64,000 bases of DNA. Source: Bradyrhizobium sp. AUGA SZCCT0158. Its GTDB lineage: Bacteria; Pseudomonadota; Alphaproteobacteria; Rhizobiales; Xanthobacteraceae. The stretch's first letter is position 1, and every line of letters starts with the position of its first letter. Below the pieces are notes generated by a model, which was not told the origin of the DNA, did no database searches, and saw nothing but the letters and a program-made list of their open reading frames with translations. Both the position numbers and the translations under genes were made by a program. The stretch covers positions 1-64,000 of the forward strand of contig NZ_JAFCME010000021.1 of assembly GCF_018130065.1 (NCBI RefSeq), written 5' to 3'. This document shows, one piece after another, positions 22,157 through 30,828 of the stretch.

Positions 22157-24256
22157 CTAACCGCCGGACAGGCTTTCCCGCAGCCGTATGACCTGAGGCC
22201 GCAACTGCTCGCAGGCGAGTTCGCGCTCGAATCGAACCACATCCTCGCGTGACTGGCTGGCGCGCAGCTTGGCCAAGGTGGCCCTCTCCTCGTCACAGCT
22301 TCGGACCTGGACAATCGGCGCGGGCTGCGCCGGCTTCGCCCCTGATGGCGCGGACTGAGCGGATTGAAGGGTTGGCGGATTGGCCGCAACCGACGGCTCG
22401 TCCGGTTTCGCCACTTCCTTCGCGATTTCCTTGGGCAGGCTCTCGCGCAGCCGCACGATTTGCGGGCGCAACCGCTCGCAGCTGAGGTCACGCTCCAGCG
22501 CGGCCAGATCGGCGTGCGAGGGATTGGCGCGGATCTTGGCAAGCCTGGCTTCGTCCTTTTTGCATTCGGGTGCCGGTGCGACAGTCGCAACGGCGACCTT
22601 CGGTTCCGGCGGCTTCGGGGCGGCTTCCTGTTTCGGGGCGGCCGGCGGCGGCGGTGGCGCAATAACCAAGGCCGGCGGCGGCGCAACTTTTTCAACGACA
22701 GGCTTGATCTGGGCGGCGATGGCCGGCGCCGCGTTGGCGACCGCCGAGAGGCTTTCCCGCAACCGCAGGATCTGGGCACGCAATTTCTCGCAGCTCAGGC
22801 TCCGTTCCAATTCGGTGACGGCCTCGATCGACGGGTTGCTGCGCAACTGCGCCAGCATGGCGCTGTCGCGATCACAGGGATCGCCAGGCGCCGGCGCGGC
22901 GTCAGTCGGCGGCAGCGTCCGGATGTCGGTCGATATGCCGGCGAGCGACGGACTGGTCGGCTCCTTCCGATCGATTGCGGCGATCTTGGTCCGCGCCTGC
23001 TCGGCCAGCAATTGCGCAGCCTCTTCACGCAGCTTGCGCTCCCGCTCGGCCGCGAGCTTCACGCGTTGCTCTTCCTGGGCCTTGGCGGCTTCCCGCTCCT
23101 TGCGCTCCTTCTCGGCCACGAGCCGCAAGCGCTGCTCTTCCTGCGCCTGCGCGGCCTCGCGTTCCTTGCGAACCTTCTCGGCTGCCGCCTGCGCGCGAAG
23201 GGTCTCCTGCTTGCGCAGCGCTTCTTCCTGCTCGGCCAATTTGCGCATCATCGCTTCGCGTTCGGCCATGCGCTGCTCTTCCGCAAGCCTTGCCGCTTCC
23301 CGCTGACGGGCCTCCTGGTTCTGGCGTTCGCGAATGGCGGCCTCGATGCGCTGGATGCGGTTTTGCGCCTCCGGCACGTAGCTCGACGTCGAGAACTTGG
23401 CGATGAAGTCCTGCAGCACGGCGGGATCGGGCGAGTCCTTGATCTTGTCGAACGCGATCCGGTCGGTCTGGTTGAGGTAGTAATTGCTCAGCAGCGACAC
23501 GTAGGTTTCCGGGCGCTGGCGGCCGCCGGTCTGGGCGTTGACGTCGGCGGCGACGCGGCGGAACAATTGTTCGATTTCGAGGCCGGGCTCCTTGAGCCGC
23601 TTCAGGAAGGCGCTGGTGAACGGGCTGTTGCGGCCGTCGCCGTCGGCGGCGACTTCATCCGCCGCGGTGGAATAGGCCACCACCATGCCCTGGGCCTTGT
23701 CGATCTTGGCGAGCCCGCCGCGCACCGCATCGATGGCGCGGCTGTCGCCGGACTTCTTCTTGCGGCGAAGCGCGTTGACGATCGGATTGTTGCGGCACGC
23801 ATCGAGGATCACGATCTTGACGCCGTCGCCGCGGTCGAGCGCGGCGCGCACGTCGTCGAGCGGCGTCATCTGGTAGCGGAAGCTGATCTCGTCCTCGACT
23901 TCGGCGTCGGTCGGCATCAGGAAGTTGCGGCCCTGATACTGGACGGCATGACCGGCGTAATAGAACAGCGCGGCGTCGGCGTCGGTCGCCAGCCTCGCGA
24001 ATTTGGCCATGTTCAGGTCGAGATCGCGCTTGTTGGCGTCGATCGCCTGCAACACTTCGAAACCGACCCCGCGGAGTGCCGCGGCAACGTCCGTGGCGTC
24101 GTTCTTCGGATTGGCCAGGAACAGGCTCGCATTGCTGTAGTTCGAGTTGCCTACAACCAGCGCAACGCGCCGGTCAGCCTTCGCAACGCTGATCGAACAG
24201 GTCAGCAGCACGAGACTATACAGAGCTGCAATCCAGATCGGACGACGTGTGCTCAT
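22157..24256 (-). CDS. Caspase-family (C14) protein with coiled coil and three C-terminal Cys repeats
   Basis: 699 residues. A signal peptide (1-27) is followed by the p20-like caspase domain: RRVALVVGNSNYSNA, catalytic His103 in YYAGHAVQ and Cys154 in LDACRNNP, both present. Residues ~305-425 form a highly charged coiled coil with near-repeated KEREAA-AQEEQR units. The C-terminal part holds three 43-residue repeats (461-503, 565-607, 654-696), each C-x(27)-C with ERxLxCExLRxQIxRLRESL, joined by Pro/Ala-rich linkers. The cysteines could form disulphides in the periplasm. A DUF4399 gene precedes it by 23 nt. Substrate and role are unknown; a periplasmic protease or regulated scaffold is likely. 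Confidence 0.85.
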   Translation of the reverse strand: MSTRRPIWIAALYSLVLLTCSISVAKADRRVALVVGNSNYSNASLFLANPKNDATDVAAALRGVGFEVLQAIDANKRDLDLNMAKFARLATDADAALFYYAGHAVQYQGRNFLMPTDAEVEDEISFRYQMTPLDDVRAALDRGDGVKIVILDACRNNPIVNALRRKKKSGDSRAIDAVRGGLAKIDKAQGMVVAYSTAADEVAADGDGRNSPFTSAFLKRLKEPGLEIEQLFRRVAADVNAQTGGRQRPETYVSLLSNYYLNQTDRIAFDKIKDSPDPAVLQDFIAKFSTSSYVPEAQNRIQRIEAAIRERQNQEARQREAARLAEEQRMAEREAMMRKLAEQEEALRKQETLRAQAAAEKVRKEREAAQAQEEQRLRLVAEKERKEREAAKAQEEQRVKLAAERERKLREEAAQLLAEQARTKIAAIDRKEPTSPSLAGISTDIRTLPPTDAAPAPGDPCDRDSAMLAQLRSNPSIEAVTELERSLSCEKLRAQILRLRESLSAVANAAPAIAAQIKPVVEKVAPPPALVIAPPPPPAAPKQEAAPKPPEPKVAVATVAPAPECKKDEARLAKIRANPSHADLAALERDLSCERLRPQIVRLRESLPKEIAKEVAKPDEPSVAANPPTLQSAQSAPSGAKPAQPAPIVQVRSCDEERATLAKLRASQSREDVVRFERELACEQLRPQVIRLRESLSGG

Positions 24257-24279
24257 ATCAGGCTCCGGAACTGCCCCCT

Positions 24280-25206
24280 TTAGTAATAGCGACGATATTT
24301 GCGATACTTCCTCTTCGCAGGCGGACGACCGTTGGCGGTGACCGTGACCGTGATCGGTTCCGACAGCAACGGCGGATCGTGCGGGATGTGGAGCTCGTCG
24401 GCGAGCAGCAATCGCAGCGTATGCTTGCCGAGCGGAAGCGTAATCTTGGCTTCGGTCTGGCCGGCGCCGAAATGCAGATGATTGAAGTCGGCGGGAATCG
24501 GTAGGTCGAGGTTCGGAACGTCGGTATCGATCAGCAAATGGTGGTGACCGGTGTTGACCTTCTCGAAGCCGGCGGGTGCAACGCCCATGCCGATCAGGCC
24601 GAAACGGATGACCGGGTTCGGCGTGACATAGCCGCGATTCTTCGGAAAGACGAAATATACCTTGGCGCCTTCAGGAGATTTTTTGCGGCCCGCGCTGGCG
24701 GGGGTTGTCGTGGCGGGCGCCGCGGCAGATGCCGACGCCGCAGGCACCTGGGAGGCCGCAACCACGCGAATCTTGATCCGCTCGGAGATCACCGGAATCG
24801 TATTCGGAATGTGGTCCTTGTCGCCCAGCACCAGCTGCAGCGTGTGCTCGCCTTCCGGCAAGGTCACTTCGGCCTCGGTTTGCCCCGCGCCAAAATGCAG
24901 ATGATTGAAGTCGCTCGGGATCGGCTGATCGAGCGGCGGCAGCTCGGTGTCGATCAGCAAATGGTGGTGTCCGGCGTTCGCCTTGTCGGAGCCGGCGGGC
25001 GCGACGCCCATGCCTTTGAGGCCGAAATTCACGGTGAAGGTGGTCGGTACCGTCTGACCATCCTTGAGGCCAACAAAGTAAACCGCTGCACCCGGGGGAG
25101 AGGGATTGGGACCACCAACCGGCTTTTGTTGTCCGTGGCTCGGTCCGATCGTTCCTGCCAGCATCAAAAGCGAAACAGCAATTCCAGTCGATACTTTCGA
25201 GAACAC
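24280..25206 (-). CDS. Tandem DUF4399 secreted protein
   Basis: 308 residues from a GTG start preceded by AGGAGG (7-nt spacing); a longer frame to 25350 lacks this support and a signal peptide at its N-terminus. A signal peptide ends near SHG/QQ. Two DUF4399 domains (about 40-148 and 180-288) each contain GLxGMGVAPAG, GHHHLLID and FNHLHFGAGQTEA, a His-rich pattern suggestive of metal binding, joined by an Ala/Thr/Pro linker. The end is basic and Tyr-rich (KRKYRKYRRYY). Probably cotranscribed with the caspase gene. Function of the domain is not established. Confidence 0.82.
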   Translation of the reverse strand: MFSKVSTGIAVSLLMLAGTIGPSHGQQKPVGGPNPSPPGAAVYFVGLKDGQTVPTTFTVNFGLKGMGVAPAGSDKANAGHHHLLIDTELPPLDQPIPSDFNHLHFGAGQTEAEVTLPEGEHTLQLVLGDKDHIPNTIPVISERIKIRVVAASQVPAASASAAAPATTTPASAGRKKSPEGAKVYFVFPKNRGYVTPNPVIRFGLIGMGVAPAGFEKVNTGHHHLLIDTDVPNLDLPIPADFNHLHFGAGQTEAKITLPLGKHTLRLLLADELHIPHDPPLLSEPITVTVTANGRPPAKRKYRKYRRYY

Positions 25207-25388
25207 GCGCACACCTCCTAAAATCAGACAGGCCGGCTGCCAAAATCTCAAATAACTCAAGAACTGAAATGCGTCTGTGAAATAGTACACTGGATTTGCG
25301 CCATTGAATATCGTCCCCTGCCCGCGGGCGGACCACACCCTTGCGCCCAAGCTCTCGTCGATTCGATTATGGGATGAGGCGAGCTGGA

Positions 25389-25400
25389 GTATTATAATAC
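25389..25400. promoter_or_regulatory. AT-rich palindrome in divergent promoter region
   Basis: GTATTATAATAC is a perfect 12-bp palindrome in the roughly 310-nt spacer between the divergent DUF4399 and SUMF1-type genes. It could be an operator or include a -10 box (TATAAT). No second copy is seen. Confidence 0.3.
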
Positions 25401-25516
25401 CGCCAAACTAACTGACGATAGCGACACTGCGACTTTTGATTTTATGGAGTGTTGCGGGCACGATGGACCGACAGGCGGCGCGCGGGACGACCGGCGCAAT
25501 TGAGGCCGAGGGTACG

Positions 25517-26308
25517 ATGTTCAGATTTTTTGCTTTTTTGATATTTCTGCTCGCGGCCGGACCGGCCGCCGCCCAGTCGGCCGCACCGCCCGAACCCGGC
25601 GAGCTGTTCCGCGACTGTCCGGATTGCCCGGAAATGGTGGTGGTGCCATCAGGCGAGTTTGACATGGGCGGCAAGGACAGCCCGTACGAGGCGCCGCAGC
25701 ACCGGGTCACCATTGCCAAGAACTTCGCGATCGAACGGCGCGAAACCAGTTTCGCCGAGTGGGATGCGTGCGTCTCGGACGGCAAATGCAGGCACCGGCC
25801 GGACGATCGCGGCTGGGGTCGCGGCGATCAGCCGGTGATCGACGTGAGCTGGGAGGACGCCAAGGCGTTTGTTCTGTGGCTGACGCAGAAGACCGGCCGC
25901 AACTACCGCCTGCCGAGCGAGGCCGAGTGGGAATATGCGGCGCGCGCCGGCACCACGACCACCTACTGGTGGGGCAAAGAGGTCGGCAAGTCGAACGCCA
26001 ATTGCGACAATTGCGGCGACTCGCTGCGCCGGACGATGCGGACCGGATCCTACCGGCCGAACGGCTTCGGGCTCTACGACACATCCGGCAACGTCTACGA
26101 ATGGGTCGAGGATTGCTGGAACGACAATTACAAGAATGCGCCCAAGGACGGCTCCGCCTGGACGCAAGGACAATGCCGCCAGCGCGTGCTGCGCGGCGGA
26201 TCGTTCGCCAACAAGGCCAATACGGTCACCTCGGCGGCGCGTTACCGCTACGATCTCGACGTGCGCTATTTCGCCAACGGTTTTCGCGTCGTGCGGGACG
26301 TTCAGTAG
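25517..26308 (+). CDS. SUMF1/FGE-sulfatase-domain protein (secreted)
   Basis: 263 residues. Signal peptide (1-20, AAA/QS), then the SUMF1 fold: MVVVPSGEFDMGG, YRLPSEAEWEYAARAGTTT, GLYDTSGNVYEWVEDC and RVLRGGSFANKA. The region following RGGS lacks the paired cysteines that copper-dependent formylglycine-generating enzymes use, so it is probably not a true sulfatase activator; related non-FGE members act as structural or C-type-lectin-like domains. In Bradyrhizobium-type genomes such proteins often sit near caspase genes, as here. Start chosen at the signal peptide; longer frames upstream are unsupported. Confidence 0.82.
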   Translation: MFRFFAFLIFLLAAGPAAAQSAAPPEPGELFRDCPDCPEMVVVPSGEFDMGGKDSPYEAPQHRVTIAKNFAIERRETSFAEWDACVSDGKCRHRPDDRGWGRGDQPVIDVSWEDAKAFVLWLTQKTGRNYRLPSEAEWEYAARAGTTTTYWWGKEVGKSNANCDNCGDSLRRTMRTGSYRPNGFGLYDTSGNVYEWVEDCWNDNYKNAPKDGSAWTQGQCRQRVLRGGSFANKANTVTSAARYRYDLDVRYFANGFRVVRDVQ

Positions 26309-26312
26309 TCCT

Positions 26313-26337
26313 TCGGTTCTGCTTCGATCAGAACCGA
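26313..26337 (+). terminator. TCGGTTCTG hairpin after SUMF1-type gene
   Basis: TCGGTTCTG / CAGAACCGA stem with a 7-nt loop beginning 5 nt after the stop codon. Same arms as the element at 19623, so it is a repeat-family member probably used as a terminator. Confidence 0.55.
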
Positions 26338-26508
26338 GCTTGCGCCAGGGACAATAAACCCGCTTTCTCGGTCACGTCTTTTTTGCTCTTTGACGGTTTT
26401 TTCAGGCGCCACCTCATGGCGCCATTCCTCGCATTGATACTGTGGTCGTCGATCTGCCGCTCGCGGCTGGAGCTTTCTTCCGCGGCAATATTGGTGCTTA
26501 ATCCCGTC

Positions 26509-27420
26509 ATGGCGTTCACGATCAGACAGCTTCAGTTCTTTGTCGCGGTGGCCGAGGCCGGCACGGTTTCCCATGCCGCGCAAGCGCTGTCGATCTCGCA
26601 ATCGTCCGTCACCGAGGCGATCAAGGAGCTCGAGGCCGATCTGAACGTCAAGCTATTTGAGCGTCACCCGCGCGGCCTGTCTATTACCCACAAAGGCCAT
26701 CAGCTCCTGCGCCACGCGACGCGCATCCTGACGGATATCTCCGATGCACGCAGGAGCTTCTCCGAGCAAGCTTCGAACCGTGGTGGCCGCCTACAGCTCG
26801 GCGTTACCTCGCTCGTCGCCGGCTACGTGCTCTCGGATCTTCTGGCGCGCTATCGCCGTGCGTTTCCGTCGGTTGAGGTCAACGCCATCGAAGACAACGG
26901 CGACTACCTCGAGCACCTCTTGATCGGCGGCGAACTGGATGTTGCCGTCATGGTGGTGTCGAACCTGCGCGACCGCCTCGCAATCGACGCCGAGATCGTC
27001 GAAGTCTCGCCCTATCGTTTGTGGCTGCCGCTCGGACATTCACTTGCAAGCGCCGACAGCATCGCGCTTGCAGACATTCTCTCTGAGCCCCTTATCATGC
27101 TGACAATTGATGAGGTGGAGGAAAATACGGGCAAACTGCTCGCCGCATTCGGAACCCGCCCCAAGATTGCTTTCCGCACGCGATCCGTCGAGGCGGTGCG
27201 CAGCCTGGTCGCCACGGGCGCCGGACTCGCACTGCTGCCCGATATTGTCTACCGGCCCTGGTCTCTGGAAGGCGATCGCATCGAGTCGCGCGACGTCTCC
27301 GGCTCACTGCCGGCAGTTCAAATCGGCATGACGTGGCGGCGCGGGTCAGGTCTCACGCAAAACGCGCGCGACTTCATAGGCATAGCGCAAGGCCAGCGCA
27401 GCGCACGGCAGCGACCATAA
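26509..27420 (+). CDS. LysR-type transcriptional regulator
   Basis: 303 residues. N-terminal winged helix (FTIRQLQFFVAVAEAGTVSHAAQALSIS then SVTEAIKELEADL) and a C-terminal effector-binding domain (LQLGVTSLVAGYVLSDLL; GAGLALLPDIVY). It lies 131 nt upstream of, and codirectional with, a polyamine uptake/oxidation operon, which it probably controls. An earlier in-frame ATG at 26416 exists but would add an untypical N-terminal extension. No clear ribosome binding site precedes the chosen ATG, so the exact start is uncertain. Confidence 0.85.
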   Translation: MAFTIRQLQFFVAVAEAGTVSHAAQALSISQSSVTEAIKELEADLNVKLFERHPRGLSITHKGHQLLRHATRILTDISDARRSFSEQASNRGGRLQLGVTSLVAGYVLSDLLARYRRAFPSVEVNAIEDNGDYLEHLLIGGELDVAVMVVSNLRDRLAIDAEIVEVSPYRLWLPLGHSLASADSIALADILSEPLIMLTIDEVEENTGKLLAAFGTRPKIAFRTRSVEAVRSLVATGAGLALLPDIVYRPWSLEGDRIESRDVSGSLPAVQIGMTWRRGSGLTQNARDFIGIAQGQRSARQRP

Positions 27421-27551
27421 CGGCACGCTATCGGAAAAAGCGAAACCCACCCTCTGATAAATGAATTTGCGAAAGCTTGCATTTGCCGACACGCTCTGTG
27501 CGAGGACCGTGCTGCCTCGAAAATGCAGCCGCCTGGACCTGGGAGGTGTTG

Positions 27552-28709
27552 ATGAAGTCGATACTCGCATTGCTGAGTGGCGTTACGTTGACGCTGGCGC
27601 TTGCGAATCCATCCGCGGCGCAAATCAAGGAAATCGGGAAGGCCGAAGGGCAACTTACCATCGTCGCCTGGCCGGGCTATATCGAGCGCGGCGAGACCGA
27701 CAAGAAGTTCGATTGGGTCACAAAATTCGAACAAGCCTCCGGTTGCAAAGTCAATGTAAAGACCGCCAACACCTCCGACGAGATGGTGGCGTTGATGAAT
27801 GAAGGCGGCTTCGACCTCGTGACCGCATCTGGCGACGCCTCATTGCGGCTCGTTGCCGGCAAGCGGGTGCAACCGATCAATATCAGCCTCATCAAGAGCT
27901 GGGGAACAATCGACGAGCGCCTCAAGAAGGCGCCTTGGCATACGGTCGACGGCGTGCACTACGGCGTTCCCTACATGTGGGGGCCGAACGTTCTGATGTA
28001 CAACACCAAAGTCTTCAAGGACCCGCCGAAGAGCTGGAAGGTGGTATTCGAGGAGATGGCGTTGCCGGATGGCAAACCGAACAAGGGGCGCGTTCAGGCC
28101 TATGACGGCCCCATCCACATTGCAGACGCGGCGCTCTATCTCATGACGCACAAGCCCGATCTTGGCATCAAGAGCCCTTATGAGCTGAACGACGCGCAGT
28201 ACAAGGCCTCGCTCGAACTCTTGCGCGCACAGCGCAAGCTGGTCGGCCGATATTGGCACGATGCCTTCATCCAAATCGACGATTTCAAGAACGAAGGCGT
28301 TGTCGCGTCGGGCTCGTGGCCATTCCAGGTCAACCTGCTCAGGAGCCAGAATCAACCGATCGCATCGTCGATCCCGGACGAGGGTGTCACCGGGTGGGCC
28401 GACACGACCATGATGCACGTCGACTCACGTAATCCGAACTGCTCATACATGTGGATGGAGCATTCGCTTGCATCCAACCTGCAGAGCGACCTCTCGGCCT
28501 GGTTCGGGGCCAATCCGGCGGTTCCGGCGGCGTGCACGGACGGACGCGGAATGCAGACCAAAGAGGGCTGCTCGACAAATGGCTTCGACAACTTCTCGAA
28601 GGTTCGCTTCTGGACGACGCCAACAACGAAATGCGCGACGCAGGGCGACAAGTGCGTGCCCTACTACCGCTGGGTCTCGGACTACATCGGCGTCATCGGA
28701 GGGCGTTGA
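27552..28709 (+). CDS. ydcS: YdcS-like polyamine ABC transporter substrate-binding protein
   Basis: 385 residues. Signal peptide (to about PSAAQ), then a PotD/PotF-type fold; the opening LTIVAWPGYIERGETDKKFDWV and the central YGVPYMWGPNVLMYN are closest to YdcS-type spermidine/putrescine-binding proteins. Strong GGGAGG ribosome binding site. It is the first gene of a five-gene set with ATPase, two permeases and a gamma-aminobutyraldehyde-type dehydrogenase, matching the gene order of E. coli ydcSTUV-patD. A hairpin just after the stop may give higher expression of this gene than of the distal ones. Confidence 0.85.
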   Translation: MKSILALLSGVTLTLALANPSAAQIKEIGKAEGQLTIVAWPGYIERGETDKKFDWVTKFEQASGCKVNVKTANTSDEMVALMNEGGFDLVTASGDASLRLVAGKRVQPINISLIKSWGTIDERLKKAPWHTVDGVHYGVPYMWGPNVLMYNTKVFKDPPKSWKVVFEEMALPDGKPNKGRVQAYDGPIHIADAALYLMTHKPDLGIKSPYELNDAQYKASLELLRAQRKLVGRYWHDAFIQIDDFKNEGVVASGSWPFQVNLLRSQNQPIASSIPDEGVTGWADTTMMHVDSRNPNCSYMWMEHSLASNLQSDLSAWFGANPAVPAACTDGRGMQTKEGCSTNGFDNFSKVRFWTTPTTKCATQGDKCVPYYRWVSDYIGVIGGR

Positions 28710-28716
28710 AGCCTGA

Positions 28717-28739
28717 TGCCGCGGTGCAATTCCGCGGCA
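28717..28739 (+). promoter_or_regulatory. Intercistronic hairpin (partial terminator / RNA stabiliser)
   Basis: TGCCGCGG / CCGCGGCA, perfect 8-bp stem with a 7-nt loop, 8 nt after the ydcS-like stop. A 14-bp palindrome AACCCTTAAGGGTT follows at 28759-28772. Such stems often protect the binding-protein mRNA and attenuate downstream genes. Confidence 0.5.
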
Positions 28740-28864
28740 AAGGTGGCCGGGCGCGACGAACCCTTAAGGGTTGCCGCGACTGGCCACGAGATCTCAAGCG
28801 CGTGCTGGCCACCGACGGGCGCCGTAGGCCGAGCGCCGGATCATACAAGCAACGCGGGCAAAGC

Positions 28865-29863
28865 ATGATCGCCGCCGTTTCATTCGAGAACGTATCGCGC
28901 CATTTCGGCAGCGTAAAAGCGGTCGACTCGGTCGACCTGGAGGTACAGCCCGGTGAGTTCTTCGCCATGCTCGGGCCATCCGGGTCGGGTAAAACCACCT
29001 GTCTTCGCCTCATCGCTGGTTTCGAACATCCAACCGCGGGCGCCATCTCGATCTTCGGCGAACGTGCCGAGGGCGTTCCGCCGTATCGGCGCAACGTCAA
29101 CACCGTGTTCCAGGACTACGCACTGTTCCCGCATATGAATGTACTGGACAATGTGGCCTACGGACTGAAGGTGAAAGGTGTCTCCAAGACAGAGCGGATA
29201 CGGACTGCGGAGGACGCGCTGGCGCTCGTCCGCTTGCCGGGCTACGGCACGCGTAAGCCTGGGCAGCTTTCCGGAGGGCAACGCCAGCGTGTTGCGCTCG
29301 CGCGTGCGCTCATCAACCGGCCCAAGGTTCTGCTGCTGGACGAACCGCTTGGCGCGCTCGACCTGAAACTGCGCGAGAACATGCAGGAAGAGCTGAAGGC
29401 GCTGCAGAAATCGCTCGGGATCACTTTCATCTTCGTAACGCATGACCAGGGCGAAGCTCTGTCGATGGCGGATCGCGTCGCAGTCTTCAACGATGGCCGC
29501 ATCATGCAAGTAGGCACGCCGCAGGACATCTACACTCGCCCGGCTTCCCGGTTCGTGGCCGATTTCGTCGGCTCCTCCAATGTTGTGCCGCCGGACTTCG
29601 TCAAACGCCATTGCCAGCGTGACGGCTGGGGAAGCCTAAGGCCTGAGGCGATCCGCGTGAGCACCCAGGCCAACGGCACAGGCATCCCGGCGCGCGTGGT
29701 GTCGGTGAGCTATATCGGCGCGGCGACGCGCCTCGGATTGGACGCGGAAGGATTGCGGCTGCATGCGACGGTGCCGGCCGGCGTGACCGTGCCGGAGCGG
29801 GGAGCGGACGTCGTCCTTTCCTTTGGCGCCAACGCGCTGCATGTGATGGAGGCCGACGCATGA
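28865..29863 (+). CDS. ydcT: Polyamine ABC transporter ATP-binding protein (YdcT/PotA-like)
   Basis: 332 residues. Walker A GPSGSGKTT, Q-loop in FQDYALFPHM, signature LSGGQRQRVALARAL, Walker B VLLLDEPLGALD and H-loop THDQ are all intact. A C-terminal TOBE-like regulatory domain follows (from about residue 240). Stop overlaps the next start by 4 nt (ATGA), so translation is coupled to the permease. Start ATG at 28865 has only a weak ribosome binding site; it begins exactly at the conserved N-terminal strand, so the choice is reasonable. Confidence 0.9.
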   Translation: MIAAVSFENVSRHFGSVKAVDSVDLEVQPGEFFAMLGPSGSGKTTCLRLIAGFEHPTAGAISIFGERAEGVPPYRRNVNTVFQDYALFPHMNVLDNVAYGLKVKGVSKTERIRTAEDALALVRLPGYGTRKPGQLSGGQRQRVALARALINRPKVLLLDEPLGALDLKLRENMQEELKALQKSLGITFIFVTHDQGEALSMADRVAVFNDGRIMQVGTPQDIYTRPASRFVADFVGSSNVVPPDFVKRHCQRDGWGSLRPEAIRVSTQANGTGIPARVVSVSYIGAATRLGLDAEGLRLHATVPAGVTVPERGADVVLSFGANALHVMEADA

Positions 29864-30828
29864 GCGATACGGTTGCGCTGACCGATCGGAGCGCGCCGGC
29901 GGTTCTCACCGCGCGCAACGGCGTGCTGGGCGCCCTGTCCGATCTGTTCTGGCGCAAGCCGAAGCTGCTGCTGTTTCTCATGCTGCTGCCGCCGGTTCTG
30001 TGGCTCGGCATTGTCTACCTCGGCTCGCTGTTTGCGCTTCTGCTGCAGAGCTTCTTCTCGATCGATGAATATTCGGGGATGATCAAGCGTGAGTTCACGC
30101 TGAAAACCTACGGCGAACTGCTGCAGCCCTCCAACCTGGACATCATGATTCGTACCGTCGTGATGGCCACGCTGGTGACGATCGCATCCGCCGTCGTCGC
30201 GTTTCCGATCGCCTACTATGCGGCCCGGTATGCCCGCGGCAAGTGGAAGGCATTGTTCTATCTCGGAATCATGCTGCCGCTGTGGTCGAGCTATCTGGTC
30301 AAGATCTATGCCTGGAAGCTCATCCTCGCCAAGGAAGGCATTCTCAACTGGGCTCTTGCAAAGCTGCACCTGACGGGCCTGCTCGAGGCCTGGCTGGCGC
30401 TGCCGATCGTCGGCGGCAACTCGTTGTCGGTGTCGTCCACGGGCACGTTCATCGTTTTCGTCTATGTCTGGCTGCCTTTCATGATCTTGCCAATCCAGGC
30501 GTCACTTGAGCGCATTCCCGTGAGCCTCATTGAGGCGTCGGCCGATCTGGGAGCCTCGCCAACGCGTAGTTTCTGGAACGTGATCTTCCCGCTGGCGTTG
30601 CCGGGCGTCGCCGCAGGATCGATCTTTACGTTCTCTCTGACGCTTGGCGACTACATCATTCCGAAAATCATAGGCACCTCGCACCTGTTCATCGGACAGG
30701 CTGTCTACGCCCATCAGGGAACAGCCGGAAACATCCCGCTCGCCGCCGCATTCACTGTCGTGCCGATCGTGGTCATGGGCCTCTATCTGTGGATGGCCAA
30801 GCGCATGGGGGCGTTCGATGCGATCTGA
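29860..30828 (+). CDS. ydcU: Polyamine ABC transporter permease (PotB/YdcU-like)
   Basis: 322 residues with six or seven hydrophobic segments. The cytoplasmic EAA loop reads EASADLGASPTRSFWNVIFPLALPGV, which docks to the ATPase. A longer, polar N-terminus (about 35 residues) precedes the first helix. Overlaps the ATPase gene by 4 nt and the next permease gene by 11 nt, typical of an obligate heterodimer of permeases. Confidence 0.9.
   Translation: MSDTVALTDRSAPAVLTARNGVLGALSDLFWRKPKLLLFLMLLPPVLWLGIVYLGSLFALLLQSFFSIDEYSGMIKREFTLKTYGELLQPSNLDIMIRTVVMATLVTIASAVVAFPIAYYAARYARGKWKALFYLGIMLPLWSSYLVKIYAWKLILAKEGILNWALAKLHLTGLLEAWLALPIVGGNSLSVSSTGTFIVFVYVWLPFMILPIQASLERIPVSLIEASADLGASPTRSFWNVIFPLALPGVAAGSIFTFSLTLGDYIIPKIIGTSHLFIGQAVYAHQGTAGNIPLAAAFTVVPIVVMGLYLWMAKRMGAFDAI

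Noticed and set aside
22364..24283. 639-codon plus-strand frame rich in Leu/Arg/Gly
   Set aside because: Complement of the caspase gene's repetitive coiled-coil region.
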